A stretch of DNA of 64,000 bases from Ramlibacter tataouinensis (GCA_002427815.1 DIZF01000001.1:205293-269292), one strand, 5' to 3'. Shown: positions 1 through 7,418, counted from the first letter of the stretch. Translations and numbers: made by a program. The notes: a model not told the origin generated them from the sequence alone.

Positions 1-827
1 CGCCCCACGGCCCCGAACAGGAAACCGGCCTCCAGCAGGACTTCCGGGCGCACGGCCGCACTGCCTGAAGCTGCACCCAGGTCGTTGGCCGGAAGCATCA
101 CGATGGCGTAATCCGCGCCGCGCACCTCATCGAGCCCATCGATGGAACGGCTCTGGCCTGAACTCGCGAAGGCCTGGACCACCGACGGTTCCAGGCCGAG
201 CCGTTCCACGAATGCCGCGGCGGCCTTGCCGACGGCGGCGTCCAGCCGGCAAACGATCGCGACGCGGCGGCCACTTGCAGGCCGCGGCGGCAGCGCAGGT
301 CCGCCCCCAGGTTCGGATTGCGGCTCGGGCTTCGACATCGAAACTGGCATGGGTGTTGACATGGGGGTTCCTGTTGGCGTTGGCGTTGGCGTTGGCGTTG
401 GCGTTGGCGTTGGCGTGGGCGTGGGCGTGGGCTCGGGCTCGACCGCGGGTGCAGCCGCCAGATCTTCCAGGCGCTGCCTCAGAATCTTCTTGGCCGATTC
501 CAACTTGGCGGTGGCGTTCTTGATCCCCTGCGCCAGGCTATCCTTCAACTCGTCGGCCGTGTAGCGCTGGCCGAAAGTCGAGTCGAGCGACGAATCCAGG
601 GCGCTGACCGCGTGCTGCTTGTACGCCGGAGTGCCCATGCCGAGGACTTCGCCCAGGGTGGCATTGATCCGCTTCTGCAGGCGCATGACCCGGTCGTCCC
701 AGCGTTCCCGGATGACCGCGGTATTGAAGCTCTTCAATTCCTTCACCTGCCGATCGACCTTCGCGATCGCATCCTCGAGCGCAGCCCTGTCTGGGTCGCG
801 GTCGGCGCTCTCATTGCCGGTGGACAT
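1..827 (-). CDS. TIR-like domain protein (CAP12/Pycsar-type), partial at the window edge
   Basis: The frame is open from ATG at 827 to the left edge of the window, about 275 codons with no stop, so the C-terminus lies outside. Residues 1-125 look helical and charged and match nothing I know. Residues about 130-150 are a Pro-Thr dipeptide linker encoded by a hexamer repeat. From about residue 186 the sequence reads RRVAIVCRLD, then a helix ending ERLGLEP, then DYAIVMLPANDLG and EVLLEAGFLFGAVG. This order (beta strand, helix with a GLEP turn, V-hydrophobic-L-P-D-D-like strand, then V-x-x-E-x-G-F-x-x-G) is that of the TIR-like nucleotide-binding domain of PF10137, which in CBASS and Pycsar effectors cleaves NAD+. 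The conserved Glu before the GF is present. Function as an NADase or defence effector is inferred; no cyclase partner is visible in the window. Confidence 0.7.
   Translation of the reverse strand, partial: MSTGNESADRDPDRAALEDAIAKVDRQVKELKSFNTAVIRERWDDRVMRLQKRINATLGEVLGMGTPAYKQHAVSALDSSLDSTFGQRYTADELKDSLAQGIKNATAKLESAKKILRQRLEDLAAAPAVEPEPTPTPTPTPTPTPTPTPTPTGTPMSTPMPVSMSKPEPQSEPGGGPALPPRPASGRRVAIVCRLDAAVGKAAAAFVERLGLEPSVVQAFASSGQSRSIDGLDEVRGADYAIVMLPANDLGAASGSAAVRPEVLLEAGFLFGAVG
373..432 (-). repeat. Hexanucleotide tandem repeat encoding a (Pro-Thr)n linker
   Basis: Ten in-phase hexamers: seven GTTGGC followed by three GTGGGC (plus strand). On the minus strand they encode alternating Pro and Thr in the TIR-like gene. 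Because the unit is six bases, gain or loss of copies changes linker length without breaking the frame. Confidence 0.9.
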
Positions 828-896
828 GGCGTCTCCTCTTGACACTCGACTTTACCCCGGTGCGCGAGCATTCAAGCGCAGGAGACGGCGGAACCA

Positions 897-1952
897 TCAG
901 CCCCAAGCCACTTCGTGCCGCATCACCAGTGGGTCCAGGCGCTTGTGCATCTCGCGCTCGACCCCATCGCGCTGCGACTCGGGCCAACCGGGAAGATGGA
1001 CCGTGATCAGGTTGCCGTGCACCGCGTGCGCGGCAACCGACACCGCGATGTCCAGCCCCGGCTCTTGCAGGTCGGCCAGCATCCGCATCACCTTGCGCTG
1101 CGCGGCGTCCCAGCGCAACTGGGGCTTGAAGATCTTGCCCACCGCGGTGAGGGGAATCGCGGCTATCAGGTACACCTGAACCGGGTTGGCCGCGCGCTCG
1201 GGGGTGCGTTCGGCGATGTAGGCCAATAGATCGGCCGGCTCGGCCTGCGCCTGGGGCTTGAGCTGCACATAGGCCACCGGCAGCTCGCCGGCATAGGCAT
1301 CGGGCTCGCCCACCACCGCCGCCAGGGCCACGGCGGGGTGCCGGAACAGGATCTCCTCGATCACGATCGGGTCGATGTTGTGGGCGCTGCGGATGATCAG
1401 ATCCTTGGCGCGCCCGGTGATCCAGAGGTAGCCGTCTTCGTCCAGCCGGCCCAGGTCGCCCGAGTTGACCCAGCCCGGCTCGACGAACGCGGTACGGTTG
1501 TGCTCTTCGCTCAAGTAGCCGGAGAACACGCCCGGCCCCTGCATGGCCACCGTGCCGATCTCGTTGACCGCGCAATCGCGCTCATAGCGGCCGCTGGCGT
1601 CCAGCTGCACCACGCGCACCCGGCTGTACGGCCCGGGGTGGCCGACCGAGCCCAGGCGAACCGGCCGGTCCGGGTAGCTCATCAAGTGCACGCTGGCGGT
1701 CTGCGTCACACCGGCCATGAACTGCCGGTGGCTGAGCGTCACCGGTGTCTCGGCGGGGTCGGCATTGGGCAGGAACTGCAGGGCCGGCGCGTCGGGGTTG
1801 TGCGCCGCGCCCCGCTGCAAAGCCTCGTAGGTGCTTTGCGCGGCGATGCGCTCGTCGTAAGGCGTGGCCTCGAAAGCCCGCAGCAGGGCATCGGTGCTCA
1901 GGTCGGGCCGCTGCTCGCCCATCATCCGGTCCAGCAAATGGACTTGCGTCAT
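897..1952 (-). pseudogene. Acyl-CoA synthetase (AMP-binding) with internal in-frame deletion
   Basis: The 351-residue product joins the N-terminal ~90 residues of a long AMP-dependent acyl-CoA synthetase directly to the C-terminal ~260 residues. The C-terminal part keeps the late ANL motifs: VNSGDLGRLDEDGYLWITGR, the hinge region GRAKDLIIRSAHNI, and the A10 lysine in LTAVGKIFKP. The middle of the adenylation domain, including the Ser/Thr/Gly-rich phosphate loop (T-S-G-T-T-G-x-P-K), is absent; family members are usually about 600-640 residues. The break falls near residue 90 (positions about 1670-1700). Without the phosphate loop the protein should not adenylate an acid, so I treat it as a deletion pseudogene although the frame is intact. 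Starts with ATG at 1952. Confidence 0.75.
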
Positions 1953-2168
1953 GGTGTCTCCGCCATTTCAACCAGGTGCCTGCAAGAAGGTGCAGCATAA
2001 GCCAATCCAGCAACCTTGGTGGCCGTGTGAAATGACGCGCCGCAGCAGGGAATGCGAGCGTGACTTTTAGGGGTGGCGGCGTATAGTTTGTGCGCGACCC
2101 GGATCGACGGCCGGGCGTGGCGTCACCTTCGATGTGCGCCACTCACCATAACAACAGAGGACGACACC

Positions 2169-3164
2169 ATGACCTTCCATCGCATCACACGACTCGCCGT
2201 CGTGGCGCTTTCCCTTGTCTGCTGCGGCGCGTTCGCCCAGGGCACTGCCGGCGGCGCCGGACAGCCCTGGCCCACCAAGCCCATCAAATGGATCGTTCCT
2301 TACCCACCCGGCGGCATCACCGACAGCGCCACGCGCATGGTGCTGCAGAAGGTGCAGGAGCAGACCGGCTGGCAGATCGTGGTGGAGAACAAGCCCGGTG
2401 CCAATTCGCTGCTGGGCGCCGATATCGCCGCCAAGTCGGCGCCGGACGGCTACACGTTCCTGACGGTGATCGCCGCCCACGCGGCCAATGCCACGCTGTA
2501 CGCCGGGCGCATGCCCTATGACCCCGTCAAGAGTTTCGCGCCGGTGTCGCTGGTGGGCATCGCTCCGCTGATCATGACGGCCACCAACAACCTGCCGGCC
2601 AAGGACGTGAAGGAGTTGATCGCCTACGGCAAGGCCAACCCGGGCAAGCTTTCGTTCGGCTCATCGGGTGTGGGCGCGGCGGCCCACCTGACCACGGAAT
2701 TGTTCAAGCAGACGGTCGGCGTGGACATGGTGCATGTGCCCTACAAAGGCACTGCGCCCGCGCTGCAGGACCTGATCGGCGGCAACATCCAGATCCTGGT
2801 CGATACGCCGAGTGCGTTGATGCCCCATGTGAAGGCCGGAAAGATCAAGGCCATGGGCATGTTCTCGGCCAACCGCCTGCCAGCCGCGCCCGAAGTGCCG
2901 ACCATCGCCGAAGCCGGCGGCCCCGCGCTGCAGTCATCCACGTGGGTGATGTTCCTGGCGCCCGCCGGCGTGCCGAGCGCGATCGTCAATCGCATGGCCG
3001 CCGAAACCGCCAAGGCCGTGGCCTCGCCCGACATCAAGGGCCGGTTCGAGGCGCTGGGCATAGAACCGGTCGGCAACACGCCGGATCAAGCAGCGAAGTT
3101 CCTGGCCGACGAAATCGCGAAGTGGTCTAAGGTGATCACGGCGGCGGGGGTGAAGGCGGAGTGA
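2169..3164 (+). CDS. Bug/TctC family periplasmic solute-binding protein (1)
   Basis: 331 residues with a Sec signal peptide ending near CCGAFAQ. The mature part starts WPTKPIKWIVPYPPGG, the diagnostic opening of Bug proteins, followed by the conserved E-N-K-P-G-A-N-S ligand loop and the FGSSGVGAAAHL segment. The family binds small carboxylates in the periplasm and delivers them to TctAB permeases or acts as an orphan sensor; no tctA or tctB is adjacent, so this one is an orphan. I chose ATG 2169 over an upstream in-frame codon at 2073 because it is preceded by AGAGGA and begins a proper signal sequence. Confidence 0.9.
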   Translation: MTFHRITRLAVVALSLVCCGAFAQGTAGGAGQPWPTKPIKWIVPYPPGGITDSATRMVLQKVQEQTGWQIVVENKPGANSLLGADIAAKSAPDGYTFLTVIAAHAANATLYAGRMPYDPVKSFAPVSLVGIAPLIMTATNNLPAKDVKELIAYGKANPGKLSFGSSGVGAAAHLTTELFKQTVGVDMVHVPYKGTAPALQDLIGGNIQILVDTPSALMPHVKAGKIKAMGMFSANRLPAAPEVPTIAEAGGPALQSSTWVMFLAPAGVPSAIVNRMAAETAKAVASPDIKGRFEALGIEPVGNTPDQAAKFLADEIAKWSKVITAAGVKAE

Positions 3165-3424
3165 TGGACTGACGGGGCTCATGAGGGCATCGAGGGTCTG
3201 CCCGCGTTGCCCGTGTAGGCAATCGGCTTAGGCCTGATTCCTATGGGCGGCGTATATTTTGCGGCGCCAGACCGTTCGACAAATCGCGCGGTTTGGCGGT
3301 GCGCTTTACACCGTATGAATGTCGCGCCCGATAGCGAAAACGTGAAGAACGACGGGAGCTTAGGGAGAACTCGATTCCCAGATTATTCGGCAGGCGCCAG
3401 ATTAATACGCGGCATCTGCGCCAT

Positions 3425-3904
3425 TTAGGCAGCAACAACATGCCCACGGAACACGAAAAAGTCAGGCACCTGTTCGAGGCACTCGACAAGGCCCCTCTCC
3501 AGCGTTTCCCCAAAGCTGGTGAACGCATAAACGCTCCGACGACGCATGGCGTGTACGCCATCGTTGCGCCTCGCGGCATTCGCGTGCTCCATGTAGGCCG
3601 CACTGTTACGGGGAAGAAGGGCCTCAAGCAGCGACTCGCCAATCACCTGCAAGGGAAATCGTCCTTCGTAACTCTGCACCTAGACCGCGACCCCGCACGC
3701 CTCCGCGGAAGGTTTTGGTTTAGATACATTGAGGCGCCGAACCCTCGCATTCGGGCCTTGCTGGAGGCATATGCAATTGGTCAGTACTGCCCGTCTCACA
3801 TTGGCATCGCGAGGTCTCTCATGGAAGCGAAGCAACTGGAGCGCAAGGGTAATGCTGCCTAACATCATTCGACACGGACGCCTTCGGCGCCGTTCAGCTT
3901 TACG
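3425..3904 (+). mobile_element. Integron gene cassette 1 (GIY-YIG gene)
   Basis: The cassette starts with TTAGGC at 3425 and ends at the G of GTTAAAC at 3904. Its attC R'' box GCCTAAC (3857-3863) is the exact complement of the TTAGGC start, which is the expected signature of a circularisable cassette. The gene stop codon lies inside the attC R'' box, as is usual in cassettes. The base before TTAGGC is T rather than G, so the left junction is imperfect. Confidence 0.75.
3440..3862 (+). CDS. GIY-YIG nuclease-like domain protein, cassette-borne
   Basis: 140 residues. GVYAI (residues about 37-41) followed after a short loop by VLHVGRT corresponds to the GIY...YIG signature with Y-to-H in the second part. 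LKQRLANHL supplies the catalytic Arg and RALLEAYAI the metal-binding Glu. The C-terminal CPSHIGI takes the place of the usual P-x-x-N. The fold assignment is from these motifs; target and role are unknown. The stop codon overlaps the attC1 site. It has no partner methylase or recombinase, which argues against a homing or restriction system and for a free-standing cassette gene. Confidence 0.65.
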   Translation: MPTEHEKVRHLFEALDKAPLQRFPKAGERINAPTTHGVYAIVAPRGIRVLHVGRTVTGKKGLKQRLANHLQGKSSFVTLHLDRDPARLRGRFWFRYIEAPNPRIRALLEAYAIGQYCPSHIGIARSLMEAKQLERKGNAA

Positions 3905-3910
3905 TTAAAC
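3857..3910 (+). other. attC: attC recombination site 1
   Basis: R'' box GCCTAAC (3857-3863) and R' box GTTAAAC (3904-3910) match RYYYAAC and GTTRRRY. The 54-base site folds through ACGGACGCC and GGCGCCGT, an imperfect palindrome with one unpaired A, as expected for extrahelical bases recognised by the integron integrase. Confidence 0.8.
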
Positions 3911-4302
3911 CGCTCAAAAAGGAGACTCCATGGCATCACGCGCTGAACTACAAGACTGGGTCATCGCAGCGCTCAAGTCGAAAGGCGGTGCGGCAAGCAT
4001 TGTCGAAGTGGCGAAGCATATTTGGGCGAACCACGAATCCGAGCTAAGAGCATCGGGGGATCTCTTCTACACCTGGCAGTACGACATGCGTTGGGCGTGT
4101 ACGAAGCTACGCGAGCGCAAGGTGGTGCAAGCCGCGGAGGTATCAGAGCGCGGCGAGTGGCGCCTACAGCCTCCACTGGCCGCATAGCGGACTCCGAAAT
4201 GGAGGTTCGCTGCCTGCTCGCGCCGCGGCGTAACATGGCAGTCGAGACGGACGTTCTCGCGGCACGCTGTCGCGTGCCTATGGCCCGCCGGCCACTTCTA
4301 CG
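3905..4302 (+). mobile_element. Integron gene cassette 2
   Basis: Runs from TTAAAC after attC1 to the G of GTTAGAG in attC2. The complement expected for its own R'' box (GTTTAAC) is found only as GCGTAAC, so this boundary is more degenerate than those of cassettes 1 and 3. Confidence 0.6.
3930..4187 (+). CDS. Hypothetical 85-residue cassette protein, possibly winged-helix
   Basis: ATG 3930 follows AAGGAGACTCC, a strong ribosome binding site. The product reads like a small winged-helix: a first helix (LQDWVIAALKSKGG), a second (SIVEVAKHIWANHESEL), then a recognition-helix-like segment (TWQYDMRWACTKLRERKVV) and a short wing ending GEWRLQPP. The pattern (sequence for conversion of a low-level regulator, then R-x-x-G-x-W-x-L) resembles HARE or winged-helix domains found in small regulators, but I do not recognise a named family. 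The sole gene of integron cassette 2. Confidence 0.6.
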   Translation: MASRAELQDWVIAALKSKGGAASIVEVAKHIWANHESELRASGDLFYTWQYDMRWACTKLRERKVVQAAEVSERGEWRLQPPLAA

Positions 4303-4308
4303 TTAGAG
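4228..4308 (+). other. attC: attC recombination site 2
   Basis: GCGTAAC (4228-4234) to GTTAGAG (4302-4308). The flanks TAACATGGCAGTCGA and CACTTCTACGTTAGAG match attC3 closely (TAACTTGGCAGTCGA, CACTTCTACGTCA) while the central hairpin differs, as is normal between sites of one integron lineage. Confidence 0.7.
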
Positions 4309-4325
4309 CGCACGCACGGCCGAAT

Positions 4326-4409
4326 CATCTCCCACCGCACATCTCCCACCGCACATCTCCCACCGCACATCGCACATCGCACATCGCACATCGCACATCG
4401 CACATCGCA
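4326..4409 (+). repeat. Tandem repeats upstream of the cassette 3 gene
   Basis: Three copies of a 14-base unit CATCTCCCACCGCA (4326-4367) are followed without gap by six copies of the 7-base unit CATCGCA (4368-4409). The block ends seven bases before the ATG at 4417, so it occupies the whole leader of the gene and leaves no ordinary ribosome binding site. The 14-mer looks like a diverged double of the 7-mer. Confidence 0.9.
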
Positions 4410-4416
4410 CGCAAGC

Positions 4417-5199
4417 ATGGCAGACCAAAGAATGAACCTTCCCAGCTCCGCTCGATTCGAGGGCATCAAGGAGAAGCTCGAATTCGCTGAAAAGCAAAGG
4501 ATGGACCTCACAAACGCCCTATTCGGCGCGTATGAGGGCGATCGCCCGCTCCCTCAGTTCCTGAGGCAAACTGCGGAGGGAATCCTCGGGCATGCAAGGG
4601 AGTGCTTTGATCACCTCGCAATCGACCTGATAGAGGAACACTTACTACCGACCGCTGATGCGGCGTTCGTGGCCGAATACCACTCGGGCAGGAGCTCGCA
4701 CTATTTCCCGTTCTTTGGGACGCAACTGAACAACCCGAAGAATGCTTTTCAGCGGTTCGAGCAAGTGAACCCAGCCGTCTTCCCCGAAGTCAAGACGCTC
4801 ATCTCGGCAATGGATGCGAAGGCCAAGCTCCCGATGACCAACTTTGACGCCGCGGACTTCCGAATCCTCAGGGAGATGGTCAATGACAAGAAGCACTCAC
4901 GGGTGATGGAGTACCAGGTGGTCGCAGATCAGAGTGTCTATGCGAGAGGGCCTATGGGCATGGTGATCATGGACAAGTCGCAATTCTCCGTGCCGGGCAT
5001 GAGAATTGGTGGCGCGTTCGGAGGTCACAGTCCCAAGTCGGTCCCTGCGTACAGGTTCGCGAACGGAAAGGACATCCCCCATTTCTGCTTGTTCGCCACG
5101 CGTGCGACCGCCATTGTCATGAATAACTTCTACGTGAAGTTCTTTTCCGTCGGAAGCCCAATCGACCTCGATGCATTTCAACGGCAAAACGCCGCCTAA
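4417..5199 (+). CDS. Hypothetical 260-residue protein of integron cassette 3
   Basis: I do not recognise a family. The first ~60 residues are helical (FEGIKEKLEFAEKQRMDLTN...), followed by HARECFDHLAIDLIEEHLLP and a region LREMVNDKKHSRVMEYQVVA; the C-terminal third is predicted beta-rich and ends with a hydrophobic ATAIVMNNFYVKFF. No signal peptide or membrane segment is seen. Helix-bound D/N-K-K-H is reminiscent of HEPN-type proteins that carry R-x4-6-H, but the spacing is not convincing. It fills a single-gene integron cassette, where genes of unknown function are common. The start at 4417 follows directly on a tandem repeat with no clear Shine-Dalgarno sequence. Confidence 0.65.
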   Translation: MADQRMNLPSSARFEGIKEKLEFAEKQRMDLTNALFGAYEGDRPLPQFLRQTAEGILGHARECFDHLAIDLIEEHLLPTADAAFVAEYHSGRSSHYFPFFGTQLNNPKNAFQRFEQVNPAVFPEVKTLISAMDAKAKLPMTNFDAADFRILREMVNDKKHSRVMEYQVVADQSVYARGPMGMVIMDKSQFSVPGMRIGGAFGGHSPKSVPAYRFANGKDIPHFCLFATRATAIVMNNFYVKFFSVGSPIDLDAFQRQNAA

Positions 5200-5233
5200 G
5201 GATAAATGTGCGCACCGCCATGTCTCCACTGCG

Positions 5234-5314
5234 CTCTAACTTGGCAGTCGACTCGGACGTCCTATCGGCTGGCTCTCGCCAGACTACTGTCCGCGTGTCA
5301 CTTCTACGTCATAC
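5234..5314 (+). other. attC: attC recombination site 3 (last of the array)
   Basis: R'' CTCTAAC (5234-5240) and a degenerate R' GTCATAC (5308-5314, T-to-C in the core triplet). The inner arm contains TGGC-TCTC-GCCA and an imperfect pairing of GTCGACTCGGAC with CCGCGTGTCAC. The altered R' suggests the site marks the fixed right boundary of the array. Confidence 0.7.
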
Positions 5315-5397
5315 GACGCATCCTTAGGCGTGGTTTGCCGTAGCGGTCGCCTTCGAGCCTGCGAGAGCCAACTTCAACAGAAACCTCGGGGAAACGT

Positions 5398-5976
5398 GTG
5401 ACACCAACATCGGCCCTTTTCGGACTGCTGACTGTTTTTGTCCTGTCCTGGATTGCTGCAGCGCTGTGGGCCGGCCGAACGGTTGCCGTGCCTGATCGTG
5501 CTCAATGGCCGCTCTTTGGCGGCGGGGTTTTGGCTATTCTGGCTCTCGCCAGCGCGAGAGCATTGTTTCCAGCCTTGCGGGTGCGGCTCTGGGAAGAGAG
5601 CTTCGCCATCGGCTGGTCGATGGTCGCGGTCTCCGCGGTCGCGTATGCGTGGTGCTGGTGGGCTCGCGTTTACCTGGGCAATTTATGGTCGGCGGGCGTC
5701 AGCCGCAAGGAAGGGCACCGCGTGGTCGACACGGGGCCGTATGGCATCGTTCGGCATCCGATCTACACGGGCGCCATTCTTGCGGCGTTCGCGTTTGCCG
5801 CTGCTCACGCCAGGCCGTTTGGCTTTCTTGTGGCCTTGGTGTTCACCCTCTTCTTCACTTGGAAGGCGCGTGTGGAAGAACGGTTCCTGCAGGAGGAGCT
5901 GGGTGCGGCTTTCGACGCGTATCGTCAGCGGGTGCCGATGCTGGTGCCGTTGCTCCGGCTGCGAGCCGCCCGATAA
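5398..5976 (+). CDS. Isoprenylcysteine carboxyl methyltransferase (ICMT/PEMT) family protein
   Basis: 192 residues, integral membrane. Hydrophobic segments lie at residues about 5-25, 38-55, 68-88 and 120-150. The SAM-binding C-terminal half has the family motif GHRVVDTGPYGIVRHPIYTG, with the R-H-P and later E-E-R-F-L that position the cofactor. Bacterial members methylate small isoprenoid-like or unknown membrane substrates. The start is a GTG preceded by CGGGGAAA. It sits just right of the integron array; no attC follows it, so it is not a cassette. The next gene begins 43 bases downstream and may be co-transcribed. Confidence 0.8.
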   Translation: MTPTSALFGLLTVFVLSWIAAALWAGRTVAVPDRAQWPLFGGGVLAILALASARALFPALRVRLWEESFAIGWSMVAVSAVAYAWCWWARVYLGNLWSAGVSRKEGHRVVDTGPYGIVRHPIYTGAILAAFAFAAAHARPFGFLVALVFTLFFTWKARVEERFLQEELGAAFDAYRQRVPMLVPLLRLRAAR

Positions 5977-6019
5977 TCACCGTAGCGTGGCGGACAAAGG
6001 AATATCAGCAGGTGCTCTC

Positions 6020-6562
6020 ATGCGTCAATTGAAACTGTGCAAGGCCTTTACCCTGATGGAACCCGGGCCGGTTGTCCTCGTGACGACCCATGATGGGCAG
6101 AAGGACAACATCATGACCATCTCGTGGACCATGGTGGTGGATTTCACGCCGGTATTCGCCATCACGACGGGCGAATGGAATCACTCTTTCGCGGCGCTGC
6201 GAAAGAACAGAGAGTGCGTCATTGCCATTCCCACGGTTGACATGCTGGACAAGGTGGTCGGTATAGGGACCTGCTCCGGGTCAGACACGGACAAGTTCGC
6301 CAGGTTCAAGCTCACACCCGTGCCGGGCAAAGTCGTCAGGGCGCCCTTGATCAAGGAGTGCCTCGCCAACATGGAGTGCAAGGTCATCGACATCGTCAAG
6401 AAGCACAACATCGTGGTGCTGGAGGCGGTTGCCGCATACCTCGATACCGCACGCAAGGAGAGGCGCACGCTTCATGCTGTTGGCGACGGAACGTTCATTG
6501 TCGACGGGCGCAAGATCGACCGCAGGAAGATGATGGCTTCCAAGATCCCCTACGGCGTTTAG
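6020..6562 (+). CDS. Flavin reductase-like FMN-binding protein
   Basis: 180 residues with the flavin reductase-like split-barrel pattern: an N-terminal PGPVVLVTTHDGQKDNIMTI, followed by SWTMVVDFTPVFAITTG and the NHSFAALRKNRECVIAIPT strand. TCSGSDTDKFARFKL is the typical helix turn before the dimer interface. Such proteins bind FMN and reduce it with NAD(P)H for partner monooxygenases or act as stand-alone reductases. ATG 6020 is the first Met giving a normal-length protein. No monooxygenase gene is adjacent, so the partner is unknown. Confidence 0.85.
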   Translation: MRQLKLCKAFTLMEPGPVVLVTTHDGQKDNIMTISWTMVVDFTPVFAITTGEWNHSFAALRKNRECVIAIPTVDMLDKVVGIGTCSGSDTDKFARFKLTPVPGKVVRAPLIKECLANMECKVIDIVKKHNIVVLEAVAAYLDTARKERRTLHAVGDGTFIVDGRKIDRRKMMASKIPYGV

Positions 6563-6622
6563 CGCTCATTGGCCAGTCACGAGCAAGTCCTGCGAGAGAT
6601 GCAAACCGCGGAGCCCCTACCG

Positions 6623-7105
6623 ATGACGCCGATCAAGTACTACTGGGAAGACTTCAGCCCCGGCTGGCAGTTCGAGTCGGAGCCGAGAACGCTCACCTCG
6701 CACGAGATCATGACGTTCGCGCACGAATACGATCCACAGACTTACCACACGGACGAAGAGGCGGCGAAATCCTCGCCCTTCGGCGGCCTGATCGCCAGCG
6801 GCTGGCAGACCTGCAGCGTGGCGATGCGGCTCATGTGCGACGGCTACCTGCTCCAGACCTCGTGCATCGGATCGCCGGGGCTCGATGAGCTGCGCTGGCT
6901 CAAGCCGGTGAGACCCGGCGACGCACTGCGGCTGCATTCGACGGTGCTCGAGCAGGCCCCATCGCAGAAGGATCCGACCCGCGGCACAGTGAAATTCCGC
7001 TGGGACGTGCTTAACCAGAAGAATGAGGTCGTGTGCTCCATGACGGGCCGGCAGCATTTCCGCCGCCGCGCGCCGGGCAACGCGAGCGTTCGCGATCAAA
7101 GTTGA
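6623..7105 (+). CDS. MaoC-like (R)-specific enoyl-CoA hydratase family protein
   Basis: 160 residues with a hot-dog fold. Key segments: YYWEDFSPGWQFESEPRTLT, then AHEYDPQTYHTDEEAAKSSPF, which holds the hydratase-2 motif (D-P...H-x-D-x-x-A...F-G), and GLIASGWQTCSVAMRLM, which normally follows it. The catalytic Asp and His of the motif are present. I chose ATG 6623, which has GGAG nine bases upstream, over TTG 6569. The probable substrate is an acyl-CoA or an aldehyde adduct; it cannot be named from sequence. Confidence 0.85.
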   Translation: MTPIKYYWEDFSPGWQFESEPRTLTSHEIMTFAHEYDPQTYHTDEEAAKSSPFGGLIASGWQTCSVAMRLMCDGYLLQTSCIGSPGLDELRWLKPVRPGDALRLHSTVLEQAPSQKDPTRGTVKFRWDVLNQKNEVVCSMTGRQHFRRRAPGNASVRDQS

Positions 7106-7145
7106 ACCTTCCCGGAATCCCGTCACCACCACCGCCGAGCCTGCC

Positions 7146-7418
7146 ATGACCATCGAGATCTCCAAGGAAGCACGCAAGGAAGCAATCGCTTCCATCGAGC
7201 GCTATTTCCGCGAAAATATGGAAGAGCCGATCGGCAACATCGCCGCCGGCGGTCTGCTGGGCTATTTCCTGGAGGAGATCGGCCCGCTGGTCTACAACCA
7301 GGCCGTCGCCGACGTGCAGGAGCGGCTGCAGGCCCGCATCGCGGAGTTGGACATCGAAAGCCACGAAGACGAGTTCACGTACTGGCGCAAGTTCGACCGG
7401 CTGAAAAAAGGCAAGTGA
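7146..7418 (+). CDS. DUF2164 family protein, intact copy
   Basis: 90 residues, all-helical and acidic: SIERYFRENMEEPIGNIAAG, LLGYFLEEIGPLVYNQAVAD, then ERLQARIAELDIESHEDEFT and a basic end. This is the full-length form of a small cytosolic family of unknown function. Two damaged copies occur at 8621-8861 and 13864-14050. Its start is ATG 7146. Confidence 0.85.
   Translation: MTIEISKEARKEAIASIERYFRENMEEPIGNIAAGGLLGYFLEEIGPLVYNQAVADVQERLQARIAELDIESHEDEFTYWRKFDRLKKGK

Larger units (their letters stand above)
4303..5308 (+). mobile_element. Integron gene cassette 3 (260-residue orphan gene)
   Basis: Starts TTAGAG (4303) and its own attC begins CTCTAAC (5234-5240), the exact complement. This reciprocal match is the strongest evidence that the region is a cassette array. 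Confidence 0.8.

Noticed and set aside
3165..3424. attI site and integrase promoter left of cassette 1
   Set aside because: No integrase gene, no second integrase-binding site and only a T in place of the G before TTAGGC.
4326..4409. CRISPR array
   Set aside because: The repeats are 7 and 14 bases, tandem, without spacers, and no cas gene is near.
5308..6000. ICMT gene as a fourth integron cassette
   Set aside because: No GTTRRRY/RYYYAAC pair follows the gene at 5976-6020; the last attC has a degenerate R' box.
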